Positions 10,723 to 24,200 of a DNA stretch of 64,000 nt are shown here, one piece after another. The notes beneath the pieces were generated by a model, which had not been told where the DNA came from, did not search any database, and was given only the letters and a program-made list of their open reading frames with translations. How positions within the stretch are numbered: the stretch's first letter is position 1; the number at the start of each line of letters is the position of its first letter. This DNA comes from Actinostola sp. cb2023 (taxonomy: Eukaryota > Cnidaria > Anthozoa > Actiniaria > Actinostolidae), in assembly GCA_033675265.1 (NCBI GenBank), contig JAUJYZ010000343.1, positions 124,001 through 188,000 on the forward strand. Reading direction: 5' to 3'. Position numbers and translations under genes: made by a program.

Positions 10723-13700
10723 CTATTTTGATGGACTTTGCTTCTGCACAGTTAGTGATGCTTCAGATTGTTTATCATTTTCTTGAAGAAAAAAGAATTA
10801 AGTACAAATTTAATTAGATATTGTAGACTAAAATGATACAACAGTTAATGTACATCTGGGGCGGGGGGGTACTTGGTTAAAAAATGGTTAGGTATGTGCG
10901 GCGAGATGTTCAGACCTGGACCCTGTTTTTGGAATTTGTCACTCGAAAACCTGGATTTACGAATTTCCCAAATAAAAAAAACTGGATTTACGAATTTTTA
11001 TTGACGATCTGATACGATGCATTCGTCAGGATATTTTGCCAGACTAACACTCTAACACCTTTACGTCTGACTGACACCATTATTATTGTTCATGCTGAGT
11101 TTTACTGAAATGCCGATACCACATTATGCAAATTATTAAACATTAATAAATGTTTTTTAGGCTATAACCTGGATTAATGATTTTTATGCGTTCATTTTAC
11201 CTGGATTAGAGAATAAAATGGCCCAAAAGTTGGCTATCAGCCATGTATGACGAGATTGAGTGGAATAATTGTTTTATTATATAGACAACCACTGGTTGTG
11301 AGAAATATAACATTTGTTTTTATTTTTAGTTCAGCAAAACCGTTTTGCCATTGTTGAAAATCTCCAATTTTCTCTACTCGTGGTATATGTAGAGGTAATC
11401 ATATGGTTTCGAGTTCAATTTGGAAATAATTTACACGAGGGTGTTTTTCAAAGAGTATCAAAATTCCACGAGCCCATAGGTCAAGTGCAATTTGAGCTCT
11501 TTGAAAAACACATGAGTGCAAATTATTCCAAATTGAACGAGAAATCGTATGATTACAAACTGCACTGCTCTAAGCCAATCACAATCAAGTATTTTTTTCA
11601 TGTATATTATTAGAGCTGATAGCGCGCTTGCTCATATCTAGTGGTTGTCTATATAATAATGTATTATTATTTTTATTTTTTTTTGCACCAAAGCAGTTGA
11701 TTTCTATATATACAATAAGTACATGTAAGTTGATTTGATTGCTGAGATTAGCATCAAGCATTTTCATCCAACTAATACAATTAATGTACCTACCTGATCT
11801 GTTTTCTTTTCTCTCTGACTGCACTGAATCTGTTGGCATTACAAAGATACAGTTACAAAGTACAACAAAGCCACCTCATTGATTATCTAACATTATCACT
11901 CACATAATACATAATAGTCCCCTTCACTGTTCCCTGCGCCATCTTGAAAGGTAGCCGTGCCTTTGCATTGAAGTGAGACCAATGGTGACCTTGCAATGAT
12001 AGAGACATGTGAATAATTGTCCAAGGTGTTAAAAAAGGTCTCTATCATTGCAAGGCCACCGTTGGTCTAGGTTCAGTATCCACCCGCTGGGGTTTCGTGC
12101 ACCCGCGATACTCTCCCCCTGCGGCTGGATACTGAGCCTACCATTGGTCTCGCTTCGATGTAAAGGCACAGCTACCTTTCAAGATGGCGTAGTGAACTGT
12201 GAAGGGAACTATTAAATAGTCCTTTCCCAAGATACAGTTGAGTGAATCCTGTACTGGCCAAAGCCTTGGTTTCATTGCATACCATCGTGTACTGAGATTT
12301 GGTATTAATGATAAGATGGCTTTTATTGGGCAATTTGACAATGAAGCACCTAAAGTTGCTAATTAAACAATATATAATTTACATGATAACACCATTTAGA
12401 AAAACAGCTCCATGTACTGTAATGAAACCGAGGCTTTGGCCAGTACATGATTCACTCAACTGTATCTTGGGAAATGCCTATTGTTTTAATTCCTTAACTT
12501 GTTTAAATGATAGCAGAGCAAATGGGCCAATAGACCTTTTTACCGATACGGCGGCCATTTTGGATTCTATTGTTTTGGCTAATACATTCTGGGATGCTCA
12601 GGGTGCAAATGACCCAAAAACTGTAGTGTGGATCAGAGTCGCGTCAATATATTATTTGTCTGTCACTCTAACCATTAGTGTTGTATGGCTTACTATCTAC
12701 ATGTGTTGTGTATTGTTGTATAATTTTGTACAAATTCACTGCTTTAAATTAGGTTTTCATGGTTTTTCATGGCCAAATGGTTACAACCTTGCACCCTGGG
12801 CATCCCATAATTCAATATGGCCACCGTATCTGTAAAAAGGTCTATTGTGACTACGATGTACTGCAGCCAATTACCAGAGCTTCTTGACCAGTCAGATCTG
12901 ACATTGAAAACTGTGATTCTAAAATACTACTTCATCTACCTTTTGGTCGTAAGTTAGATATTCCATCCAAGAAGTGAGATAATACAACTAGCTGCTCCTC
13001 CAGTTGTGTGTGAATCCCATCAATTCTATAAAGTTACAATATCATCTTATCAAACATCTTATCAAACATCTTATCAAACATCTTATCAAACTCATTAATA
13101 ATTCATGAGGAAATCACAATAGAAATCATAACCGTGAAGAAGATTGTATATATCTCATACAAAATCATAATCATAATAATAACTTTATTTCTGTGTCAAA
13201 TATTCTAGCTTACAATGAAGTAATAATAAAAAACTAATATTGAACAATTATTCCCCAAAGTGGAGGTGAGTAGTGGTGGATATTTACCAAGCCGTGAGCG
13301 CTCAAGCGGCAAGATAAATATTCACCACTACTCACCGACACTGTGGGGGTAATTGTTTTAGTATTTACCAAATCAGTTGGATAAAAAATGGTGCTTTATT
13401 AAACAAATAAATTCGGAGACTGTCGCGAAACGAGATGCCATTTTGAATCTCATCCCAAAACAGCCAAGGATATTCAGAGTTACGGGAGCCAATCAAAACG
13501 CACCAAAATTGCTATCCACTGATTTCATCCTCATTTTTACATACACTTTAAGTTGGATTTTCTCAACCAAACTTAGTCAAATCTTGGAAATTTTACCGTA
13601 AAATGAGGTTAAGCACCTAGACGTTTCATATTAGTAGTTTACAACATTTGTGTCTGTGTTGTATATGATACAATCACTTGACTTCGGCTCGTGATTGTAT

Positions 13701-16700
13701 ATCTTATACATAATTATTATTATTATACAACACAGCCACTCATGTTGTAAACACTACATAAAACAATTTTAATTAAAACTAAAACTATTGATTACTATAA
13801 ATAGCTACATGTACTGCTGTAGTAGACCTTATGCATAATGACATAATGTGACTACAACTACCAGAATGCTTTGCGAATTGTCTTTTTTTTCTCGATTTTT
13901 ATTCACTCGTGAGGTAATTTCATTCAATTATTGTAAATTACGTCATTCAGTTTTAGCTGCCAAGTAATGTTTAATAAACAGTTCACAATTCACTAAGACA
14001 AAGGGTACTAATTATCTCACAAAAGAAGATGCGCAAAGCATTCTGGTAGTTATATTACGTCACTTATGCATAAGGTCTATTTAAGGCTGACTCTTCTTTA
14101 ATTTTTTTCCGTATTAATAATCTTGCGTTTGAAACACAATTTGTGCATTTGTGAATGATCTAATGGTAAATTGAGCATATTACAACCTTGTTACAGAAAG
14201 ATCAACTTTCTAATGAAGTATTTTTATGGAGATTGGCGTTAAAATGGCAACGTTGAGAGAGAAGTCACGTTTTATTTTTTCTCATTTCCGATTCTAGGAT
14301 TATTTGGGGGAAATGCTATTGTGATTTGGGTCATACTAGTGCTAGCCATGCTAGGCATGGGTTATTCTAAGCACACAGCGAGGCATGCGAGCCATGCGAG
14401 GCACTTTGCAGGCATGCGAGCCATGCAAGAATTTGAAGCGAGGCATGCCTTGCATAATAGAAATTATAAGTACCATATTATTTATTATTATTGTTTTCTT
14501 TTGTACCATGTCAAGGGTCGAGGATACAAACTCTATTATTAAAAAGACAAATTTTTAAAAAAAGTGAATGCATGTCTACTCATTACTTATCTGTGCCTTG
14601 TTCAACGGGCCATATCCAACATCAGAGACGAAATAATTCGAAGGTAACAATTAATTCAAAAATAGTTTTTTTTTAGACTACCGAATAATGTGCAATTTCA
14701 CAGTCATTATCGTGCGATTCATAGTGATTCTATATATTTTTTTCACTGGAGAGCCGCTAGCAGGCTAGCATTTCAATGGTTTATGCAAATTTGCGATCAA
14801 TGGTGAAATACTATACATCTACCCAGGAACGTCCTTCCACGAGTTATCGGGCAGTGCGTACATTGACTCTCATTCAGAAAAACAATCTGCTTTAATCCTG
14901 TGGTAATTCTCTTGTTCATAATTTCGTTTACGAGAACAGGATATCCTTCAATTATCTATGGTACTTACGTTCGCCGTTTGCCAAATAAAAACTCTGTGAG
15001 GACTGAATATCACAAAGTACTTTTTTTGCTTAATTGCAGAATAATGTGAGCTAAAACCACTTCCGGCAAAGAACTTGTGAATCGATCGGCATATCCGTCG
15101 AGTCGACCCGAGTAAACAAATGAATCACATCATTCCAAATTACTGCTTAAAATTCTTGAATTCGATGTTTTGATAATAATAATTTACTAACTTAGCACAA
15201 TTTGAGCTTGATTTGTGTCCCACAGGATGTTGATTTTATAAAACTTCATGTGTGTACTGTATATGTCTTGTAGCTTCGGCCCGTCTCTTTAGCCTAGTAC
15301 TCAAAGAATACTTCGAAGTATTAATATTTGTTACAACAATTTATCTGCACTTTTCTACACCATGCAGTCTCAGTTTTTGGGTAAGCTTCGTAGTCGTTGC
15401 TTTCAACTGAAAATCCAGGTTAATTTTGTAATGATTTTCTTGTCTCTGTTTCGCGCAGTTCCCGCTACGTAGCGACCATATCGTTGCTGATCTCTTCGTT
15501 CTTCACAGCTCCCTCACGAATGGAAGGTGGAGGTTCATAAGTATAATTTCATTTGTTCGTATTTTTGCATGGCTCGCACTTATGCCTCGCATGCCTCGCA
15601 TGCCTCGCAGAGTGCCTCGCATGCCTCGCTGCCTCGCATATTTGTAAGACTCTTGTGATTTTATAGTGGGCATAATTGTCTCTAGTTCTAGTGAATACAA
15701 GCAAATTCTGTGAGAGCGTTTTTGAGATATCTTCGATTGAAGTTTCTGAGTAAATAATTCAAGCGTAAATAAAGCAATTAAATCAATCAACTGAAATCCA
15801 AGTAAATATATTCTCTAAATACCTTCTCTATGCATTCCACCTTCCGAACGCTTTTCCGAAATATGCTAATCTGCTAGGACACGTTTTTATTCTAAGAAAA
15901 CATTGGCCTTTTATCGTAAAGTTATAGTATTAGCATCTACATGATATTACATCGTTTTATATTTTTGTCTATTGTTACTATAACATACTGCAGATTAGTA
16001 TATTTTGATCAAGAGCGTTCGGAAGGTGGATGCACAAGAGAAGGTGCAAAACTAGAACAAAAGAGCTGCATAATGAAGCAACAACTTACAACTACTGAAA
16101 CTGGTTTAAAAATGTTCTGATTTGAAGCTCATATTTGGCGGCTTTAAAATGTTTCAATGAGCTTGATTTTACACCAACAACAGATACAATCTAAATTTAA
16201 GCATAATCAATTTTACACAAAGTTTATCGACGGCATTTTTAATTATGATTATTTTAGTAAAAATAGAACGAATTGTGGACAACAGTCTTTGATCAAGTAG
16301 ACATCTCATCGTGTAGGACTTGAGCTCACATGTTTTTCGATTTTCATTCCAAGCGATTTCTCTCAGCTTTTGCAGAAAAGTAGTTCAATAGTCTTTGAAC
16401 AAGAGTCTGTTTAGTGATAGTAAGCATCTACATGTCAATCAATGGTTTTATCACTAAGTTTTGATACGCTATATTTACTTGGATTTCAGGTGATTGATTT
16501 AATTGCTTTAATTACGCTTGAATTATTTACTCAAAAACTTCAATCGAAGATATCTCAAAAACGCTCTCACAGAATTTGATTACATTCACTAAAACTAGAG
16601 ACAATTATGCCCACTATAAGATCACAAGAGCATTTCCCCAAAATAACCCTAGAATCTATAGAAATCGAGAATATGTAAAATGAGGAATTCTCTCTCAGCG

Positions 16701-18234
16701 TTGCCATAGTAGCGCCGATCTCCATAAAACATACTTCATCAGAAACTTTGATCTTTCTGTAACAAGGTTGTAATACTCAATTTACCATTAGATCGTTCAC
16801 AAATGCACAATTGTGTTTCAAACGCAAGAGGTATCGCTACGGAAAAACCCAATCGAGTCACCTTAAGTCCTACTGCTGAATCATATCTTCTGTTAATTGT
16901 TATTAATTATTATTAATCTCAAATTTCCCGAGAAACGTAACAATTTGTGATGTCGTCACAATTACGTCAGTGGTAACTTTTAGCATACCAAAATAAAATG
17001 TTACATTGTAGTAATCAACCTCCAAAAATTTCATCCAAATTGAAATCTGAAATCTAAATCTAAATCTAAATCTAAATCTATTTGTAGTGTAGTGTAATTG
17101 TAGTGTAGGTTTTTAAGATATTTATATTATATTGTTATTTATTAAGTTTAGTGAGGGCCACAAGTTTATAAGTGTATTTCACTTTTATGTGTTACCCTCT
17201 TGAAATAAAGTCTTCATCATCATCATCATCAACATGTGAAATTGTTGAAAATACGAAGGTTAATGTAAAAGAGTCACGTTTGTCATTGCCGATTTAGGGG
17301 TCATTTATGCCCAACGTGGTCATCTATCTAATGCTAATGGTTTACTCTAAGACAGTTTAAGTTACCTCTCTTCTCTCGTTTGTGCTTCTCTTTGCAGCAA
17401 TGCAATGTCATCAAGAATTTGAACGTCTTTCTCTGCATACACCTTGTATTTAGAAATTCATAAAACATATTGTAATTAAGAGCTGATTTGATTGTATTTT
17501 TTATTTAATCTATTTTCACTGCATGTACAAACGTAATGAATAACAATACAAATTATTAAAAAACTAGTATAATTGATAACAACAGACAAGACTAGAAATG
17601 ATGCAGTGGGGAAGGACTAGAAAGGAACGTGAGAACCATACGTGCTAGTCCACCCAAAAAATACTTACAGTCATCCATTTATACAAAGAAGAAAAAAGAA
17701 GTTTGCTGGAAAAATTACATTATATTGCGATACTATGCCCACATTACATGTGGGCAATCTGGATCGAAATCCTTGTTCTTATAAAAGTCTTGGTAATTCC
17801 AGTCCTAATACGGTATGTATGTGGCACCACAATCTGATTTTCTACTTGCAATCTAACTTTTCCTGCAACATGGATGGATGTACAACTAAAACTGTCAAAA
17901 ACATTTTGTTGAGTTTGTGTGAATTTCAAAATAATGATTGGTTCACCTCTAAATAAACACTATAGCCACCATAATTGAAGGGGCCCTGCAAGAACGGAGT
18001 TAGTGAATTGTGATCAAAACCCAAGTTCTCCTTTGAAATACCAAGAATCTTGAGGAGAATTTAGAATTTGATCAGAGACCACTTGGTACATTGTTTTTGC
18101 AGGAAACCCTTGAATTGTCAGGTAAAGGTATATATTTTACTTCGATAATGCGGGGAGTGGTTGCCCGATCTCCCGAGCTCATGCATAAAGAGCTCGAAGG
18201 TGCGCCCATATACCCCCATATACCCCTCCCTCCA

Positions 18235-18265
<31 letters not shown>

Positions 18266-21200
18266 GCACTGAGCTACATTGAACTAACAAGGTTGTTGAT
18301 GAGTGGATTACCTTGTCAAGCATCAGGTCTTCAGCCCATCCTTTATGCAATGAACCTACAAACAAGTAGCGCTATTATTTTCTTTGATCAACACTATGCC
18401 ATATACATATATAACATACAGTTGAACCTCTATTAAGCAGCCACCCCTGGAGAATTGGCAGGTGGTCACTAAATAGAGGTTGTCTGCTTATATATAGAAG
18501 CTTATAGAGGACGTGTACATGTACAATGCGAATGCTAAAGCACTCTTTCGAACATTCACCACTGGCCGATTATGGCCGCTTATTAGAGGTTCGACTGTAC
18601 TTCTGTATTGAAGAAGTCTTTGATCAAGAGTCGGTTTTATAGTGATAGTATTAGCATCTACATGTCAATCAATGGTTTTATCACTACATTTATCACACTA
18701 CTATAACATACTTCTGTATTGAACAAGTCTTTGATCAAGAGTCTGTTTAGTGATAGTATTAGCATCTACATGTCAATCAATGGTTTTATCACTACATTTA
18801 TCACACTACTATAACATACTTCTGTATTGAACAAGTCTTTGATCAAGAGTCTGTTTAGTGATAGTATTAGCATCTACATGTCAATCAATGGTTTTTATCA
18901 CTACATTTATCACACTACTATAACATACTTCTGTATTGAACAAGTCTTTGATCAAGAGACTGTTTAGTGATAGTATTAGCATCTACATGTCAATCAATGG
19001 TTTTATCACTACATTTATCACACTACTATAACATACTTCTGTACTGAACAAGTCTTTGATCAAGAGTCTGTTTAGTGATAGTATTAGCATCTACATGTCA
19101 ATCAATGGTTTTATCACTACATTATTTTATCACACTACTATAACATACTTCTGTATTGAACAAGTCTTTGATCAAGAGTCTGTTTAGTGATAGTATTAGC
19201 ATCTACATGTCAATCAATGGTTTTATCACTACATTTATCACACTACTATAACATACTTCTGTATTGAACAAGTCTTTGATCAAGAGTCTGTTTAGTGATA
19301 GTATTAGCATCTACATGTCAATCAATGGTTTTATCACTACATTTATCACACTACTATAACATACTTCTGTATTGAACAAGTCTTTGATCAAGAGTCTGTT
19401 TAGTGATAGTATTAGCATCTACATGTCAATCAATGGTTTTATCACTACATTTATCACACTACTATAACATACTTCTGTATTGAACAAGTCTTTGATCAAG
19501 AGTCTGTTTAGTGATAGTATTAGCATCTACATGTCAATCAATGGTTTTATCACTACATTTATCACACTACTATAACATACTTCTGTATTGAACAAGTCTT
19601 TGATCAAGAGTCTGTTTAGTGATAGTATTAGCATCTACATGTCAATCAATGGTTTTATCACTACATTTATCACACTACTATAACATACTTCTGTATTGAA
19701 CAAGTCTTTGATCAAGAGACTGTTTAGTGATAGTATTAGCATCTACATGTCAATCAATGGTTTTATCACTACATTTATCACACTACTATAACATACTTCT
19801 GTACTGAACAAGTCTTTGATCAAGAGTCTGTTTAGTGATAGTATTAGCATCTACATGTCAATCAATGGTTTTATCACTACATTTATCACACTACTATAAC
19901 ATACTTCTGTACTGAACAAGTCTTTGATCAAGAGTCTGTTTAGTGATAGTATTAGCATCTACATGTCAATCAATGGTTTTATCACTACATTTATCACACT
20001 ACTATAACATACTTCTGTATTGAACAAGTCTTTGATCAAGAGTCTGTTTAGTGATAGTATTAGCATCTACATGTCAATCAATGGTTTTATCACTACATTT
20101 ATCACACTACTATAACATACTTCTGTATTGAAGAAGTCTTTGATCAAGAGTCTGTTTAGTGATAGTATTAGCATCTACATGTCAATCAATGGTTTTATCA
20201 CTACATTTATCACACTACTATAACATACTTCTGTATTGAACAAGTCTTTGATCAAGAGACTGTTTAGTGATAGTATTAGCATCTACATGTCAATCAATGG
20301 TTTTATCACTACATTTATCACACTACTATAACATACTTCTGTACTGAACAAGTCTTTGATCAAGAGTCTGTTTAGTGATAGTATTAGCATCTACATGTCA
20401 ATCAATGGTTTTATCACTACATTTATCACACTACTATAACATACTTCTGTACTGAACAAGTCTTTGATCAAGAGTCTGTTTAGTGATAGTATTAGCATCT
20501 ACATGTCAATCAATGGTTTTATCACTACATTTATCACACTACTATAACATACTTCTGTATTGAACAAGTCTTTGATCAAGAGTCTGTTTAGTGATAGTAT
20601 TAGCATCTACATGTCAATCAATGGTTTTATCACTACATTTATCACACTACTAGAACATACTTCTGTATTGAACAAGTCTTTGATCAAGAGTCTGTTTAGT
20701 GATAGTATTAGCATCTACATGCCAATCAATGGTTTTATCACTACATTTATCACACTACTATAACATACTTCTGTATTGAACAAGTCTTTGATCAAGAGTC
20801 TGTTTAGTGATAGTATTAGCATCTACATGTCAATCAATGGTTTTATCACTACATTTATCACACTACTAGAACATACTTCTGTATTGAACAAGTCTTTGAT
20901 CAAGAGTCTGTTTAGTGATAGTATTAGCATCTACATGTCAATCAATGGTTTTATCACTACATTTATCACACTACTATAACATACTTCTGTATTGAACAAG
21001 TCTTTGATCAAGAGTCTGTTTAGTGATAGTATTAGCATCTACATGTCAATCAATGGTTTTATCACTACATTTATCACACTACTATAACATACTTCTGTAT
21101 TGAACAAGTCTTTGATCAAGAGTCTGTTTAGTGATAGTATTAGCATCTACATGTCAATCAATGGTTTTATCACTACATTTATCACACTACTATAACATAC

Positions 21201-24200
21201 TTCTGTATTGAACAAGTCTTTGATCAAGAGTCTGTTTAGTGATAGTATTAGCATCTACATGTCAATCAATGGTTTTATCACTACATTTATCACACTACTA
21301 TAACATACTTCTGTATTGAACAAGTCTTTGATCAAGAGTCTGTTTAGTGATAGTATTAGCATCTACATGTCAATCAATGGTTTTATCACTACATTTATCA
21401 CACTACTATAACATACTTCTGTACTGAACAAGTCTTTGATCAAGAGTCTGTTTAGTGATAGTATTAGCATCTACATGTCAATCAATGGTTTTATCACTAC
21501 ATTTATCACACTACTAGAACATACTTCTGTATTGAAGAAGTCTTTGATCAAGAGTCTGTTTAGTGATAGTATTAACATCTACATGTCAATCAATGGTTTT
21601 ATCACTACATTTATCACACTACTATAACATACTTCTGTATTGAACAAGTCTTTGATCAAGAGTCTGTTTAGTGATAGTATTAGCATCTACATGCCAATCA
21701 ATGGTCTTTAGATCCACGTTTAGCTTCTTGATGGCCTGAAACAGAATTATCATATTCATTAATAATTCATGAGGAAATAAACACAATAGAAATCACAATC
21801 GTGGAGGAGCTTGTATTTCTAATACAAAATCATCTTGATTTGCATTAGACTAAAACTTTCATTTTCTCAGCCAAACTTACTGGTATCTTGAAAATTATAC
21901 AGTCATTCTCAAAAAGGTTGTCCAGATGAAAAGACTACAATACTACAATAAAGTCACATGATTCATTATGTATTCAATTTCCTCGCATGGAATTTCAATT
22001 TGAGATGCAAAAGTACACGGCATTGTGAGAACTGAATGTAATGGCGCTGGTATCAACTCGCAGTTCCGCGCGCAGAAATTGAAAACATAATGAATCACGT
22101 GACTTTATTGTAGTATAGAGTACTAAAGTGTGACGTCACGAAACAATTAATTTTGATTTTATAAATTTTTGATTTCCAGTTCAGATAGAATATCATGAAA
22201 GAAGTTCACACACCAATTTTTATGACAATCGGTTAAATAGCGGTCAAGATATGGCCAGTAGAATAATTATATAATTTGCTTTAACAAATCACTGTATTTT
22301 CGGGTCCGTTCTTAACTTTAGGAACGGAGCCGAAAATACAGTGATTTGTTAAGGCAAATTATATTATATTCAACTGGCCATATCTTGACCGCTATTTAAC
22401 ATTGTCATAAAAATTGGTGTGTGAACTTCTTTCATGATATTCTATCTGAACTGAAAATCAAAAATTTATAAAAGCAAAAATATGTTTCAATGACGTCATG
22501 ACTTTAGTACTCTATTGTAGTCTTTTCATCTGGACAACCTTTTTGAGAATGACTGTAGTGGTACAACATGATTTTTATTTGTGTCTGTGTTGTATAAGAT
22601 CTACAATCACTTGCCTTCTTGGCTCTTGATTGTATATCTTATATAACATGGTCACTTATATTGGACATGACCTTGGTGTAAGAACATTACATACAAGCAC
22701 TGTATCACTAATTTTCAAAATAACCACAATAATTCATAGAGATATGGATTGATCAATCCAGTACTAGTACTGCAAAGGGTTTAGAGATCTTTATAGAACT
22801 TAGAACGAAGTGAGTTGTTGATATACACGCAGTGAAGAGAAAAAAGCAATTACGTCAGTTGTGAGATTTTTACACCGAGGTAAACCCTCATATTGTATCT
22901 ACCGGTATTTCTTTTTTTTTAGTACAACAACTTGACCCTTAGCAAAGTGCATCTCGCAAAGTGGCTTCAGTCTTACCTCTTTTAATCTTGTTTTCATCAT
23001 GAAAAGGAATAGAAATATTATCAGTTTACAGTATGGACACTCGAACCGTGAACACTTTATTTTTTTTCTAACACAAATATATAAATTATCGATTGAGCAA
23101 ATTGATCAGAAAAATGATTTATTTTGATCACTAAGTGTATTTAAACTCAATGCTCCATTTATAAGAGGCTGTGAGGCAATAGAAAGTTTGAAAAAAAAAG
23201 TTTGAAAAAAACTTCTCAAGCTCATTAATTATTCATGAGGTAACCAGCCAATCCGGTGCATCAAATCCGGTCACATGATGGACCTGGAAACCCTGGAAAG
23301 TCCGCTCAAGAGTACTTTGAAATGCTTTTCAAAGTCCAAGGACTTTGAAATGATTAAAGTCCAAGGACTTTGAAATGATGGATTTCAAAGTACTCTTTCC
23401 TGAGTTCTTATATCCCTCATATAACAATCATCGGGACCTTGGAATGAGATTCAATCTGAAAGCAGGCTCTACTTCATGCTACTCAAGAGTCCAACACATG
23501 TGGGATATTATTTATATATGATGTACTCGACTCTGCGCATGAGCAGAGAATATGCAGACTGGAATTCTTGCTTTTCCGGGCTAAAATCTTGCAACTCTTT
23601 ATTTATTGCCTTTAGGCCATTGCATGTAATAATTAATGAGTATGAGAAGTCGTTCCAAAACCTCGAATTCGGACTAGACGGGGTTTCCAGTCCGCGGCTT
23701 CGCCTTGGACTGGAAACCCCGTCTAGTCCGAATTCTTGGCTTTGAAACATTACTTGAAGTGTTCACGGTTCGAGTGTCCACACTGTAATAGCACTACATG
23801 TATAATTATGTACACTACATGACATACAAGCAAACAGTATGGTAATATTATACCAATAGTAAGACAGTTATTGTCCCCTCACCTGTGGTTTTCTTTAAGC
23901 ACTGCGCCAAGCTTTTGCCCCGAAGTAAAAATGTTCTTCTCTACACCCTGAATATCCTGTGAATGGCTCTTTAGCTGTTCTAATGTTCTTTTGCGACACT
24001 CTCGTAGGTGTTCATGAAGTTGAGTCTAATCATTTTAAAATTACAGTCACTGAAATATCCTATTACATTAATGACAATAGAGTGCAAACCATATGTCCGT
24101 GAAATAGTACTATTACTAATTAGTAGAATTACACAGGTGATTATAGAAAATCAAGCGCGCTGATTGGTCGAGAACTTCGGACTATTTCTCGATAGTTACC

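Noticed and set aside
12299..12835. 178-codon plus frame
   Set aside because: Spans two adjacent TIR elements, with no domain and no splice or start support.
20560..21627. Repeated 60-67-codon frames (SLIKSLFSDSISIYMSINGF)
   Set aside because: Translation of 108-bp satellite monomers where one variant (CTAGAACAT) removes a stop.
21706..21735. Exon 24 ending at 21706
   Set aside because: No GT follows CTAAAG there, so the boundary was moved to the GTAGAT donor at 21690.
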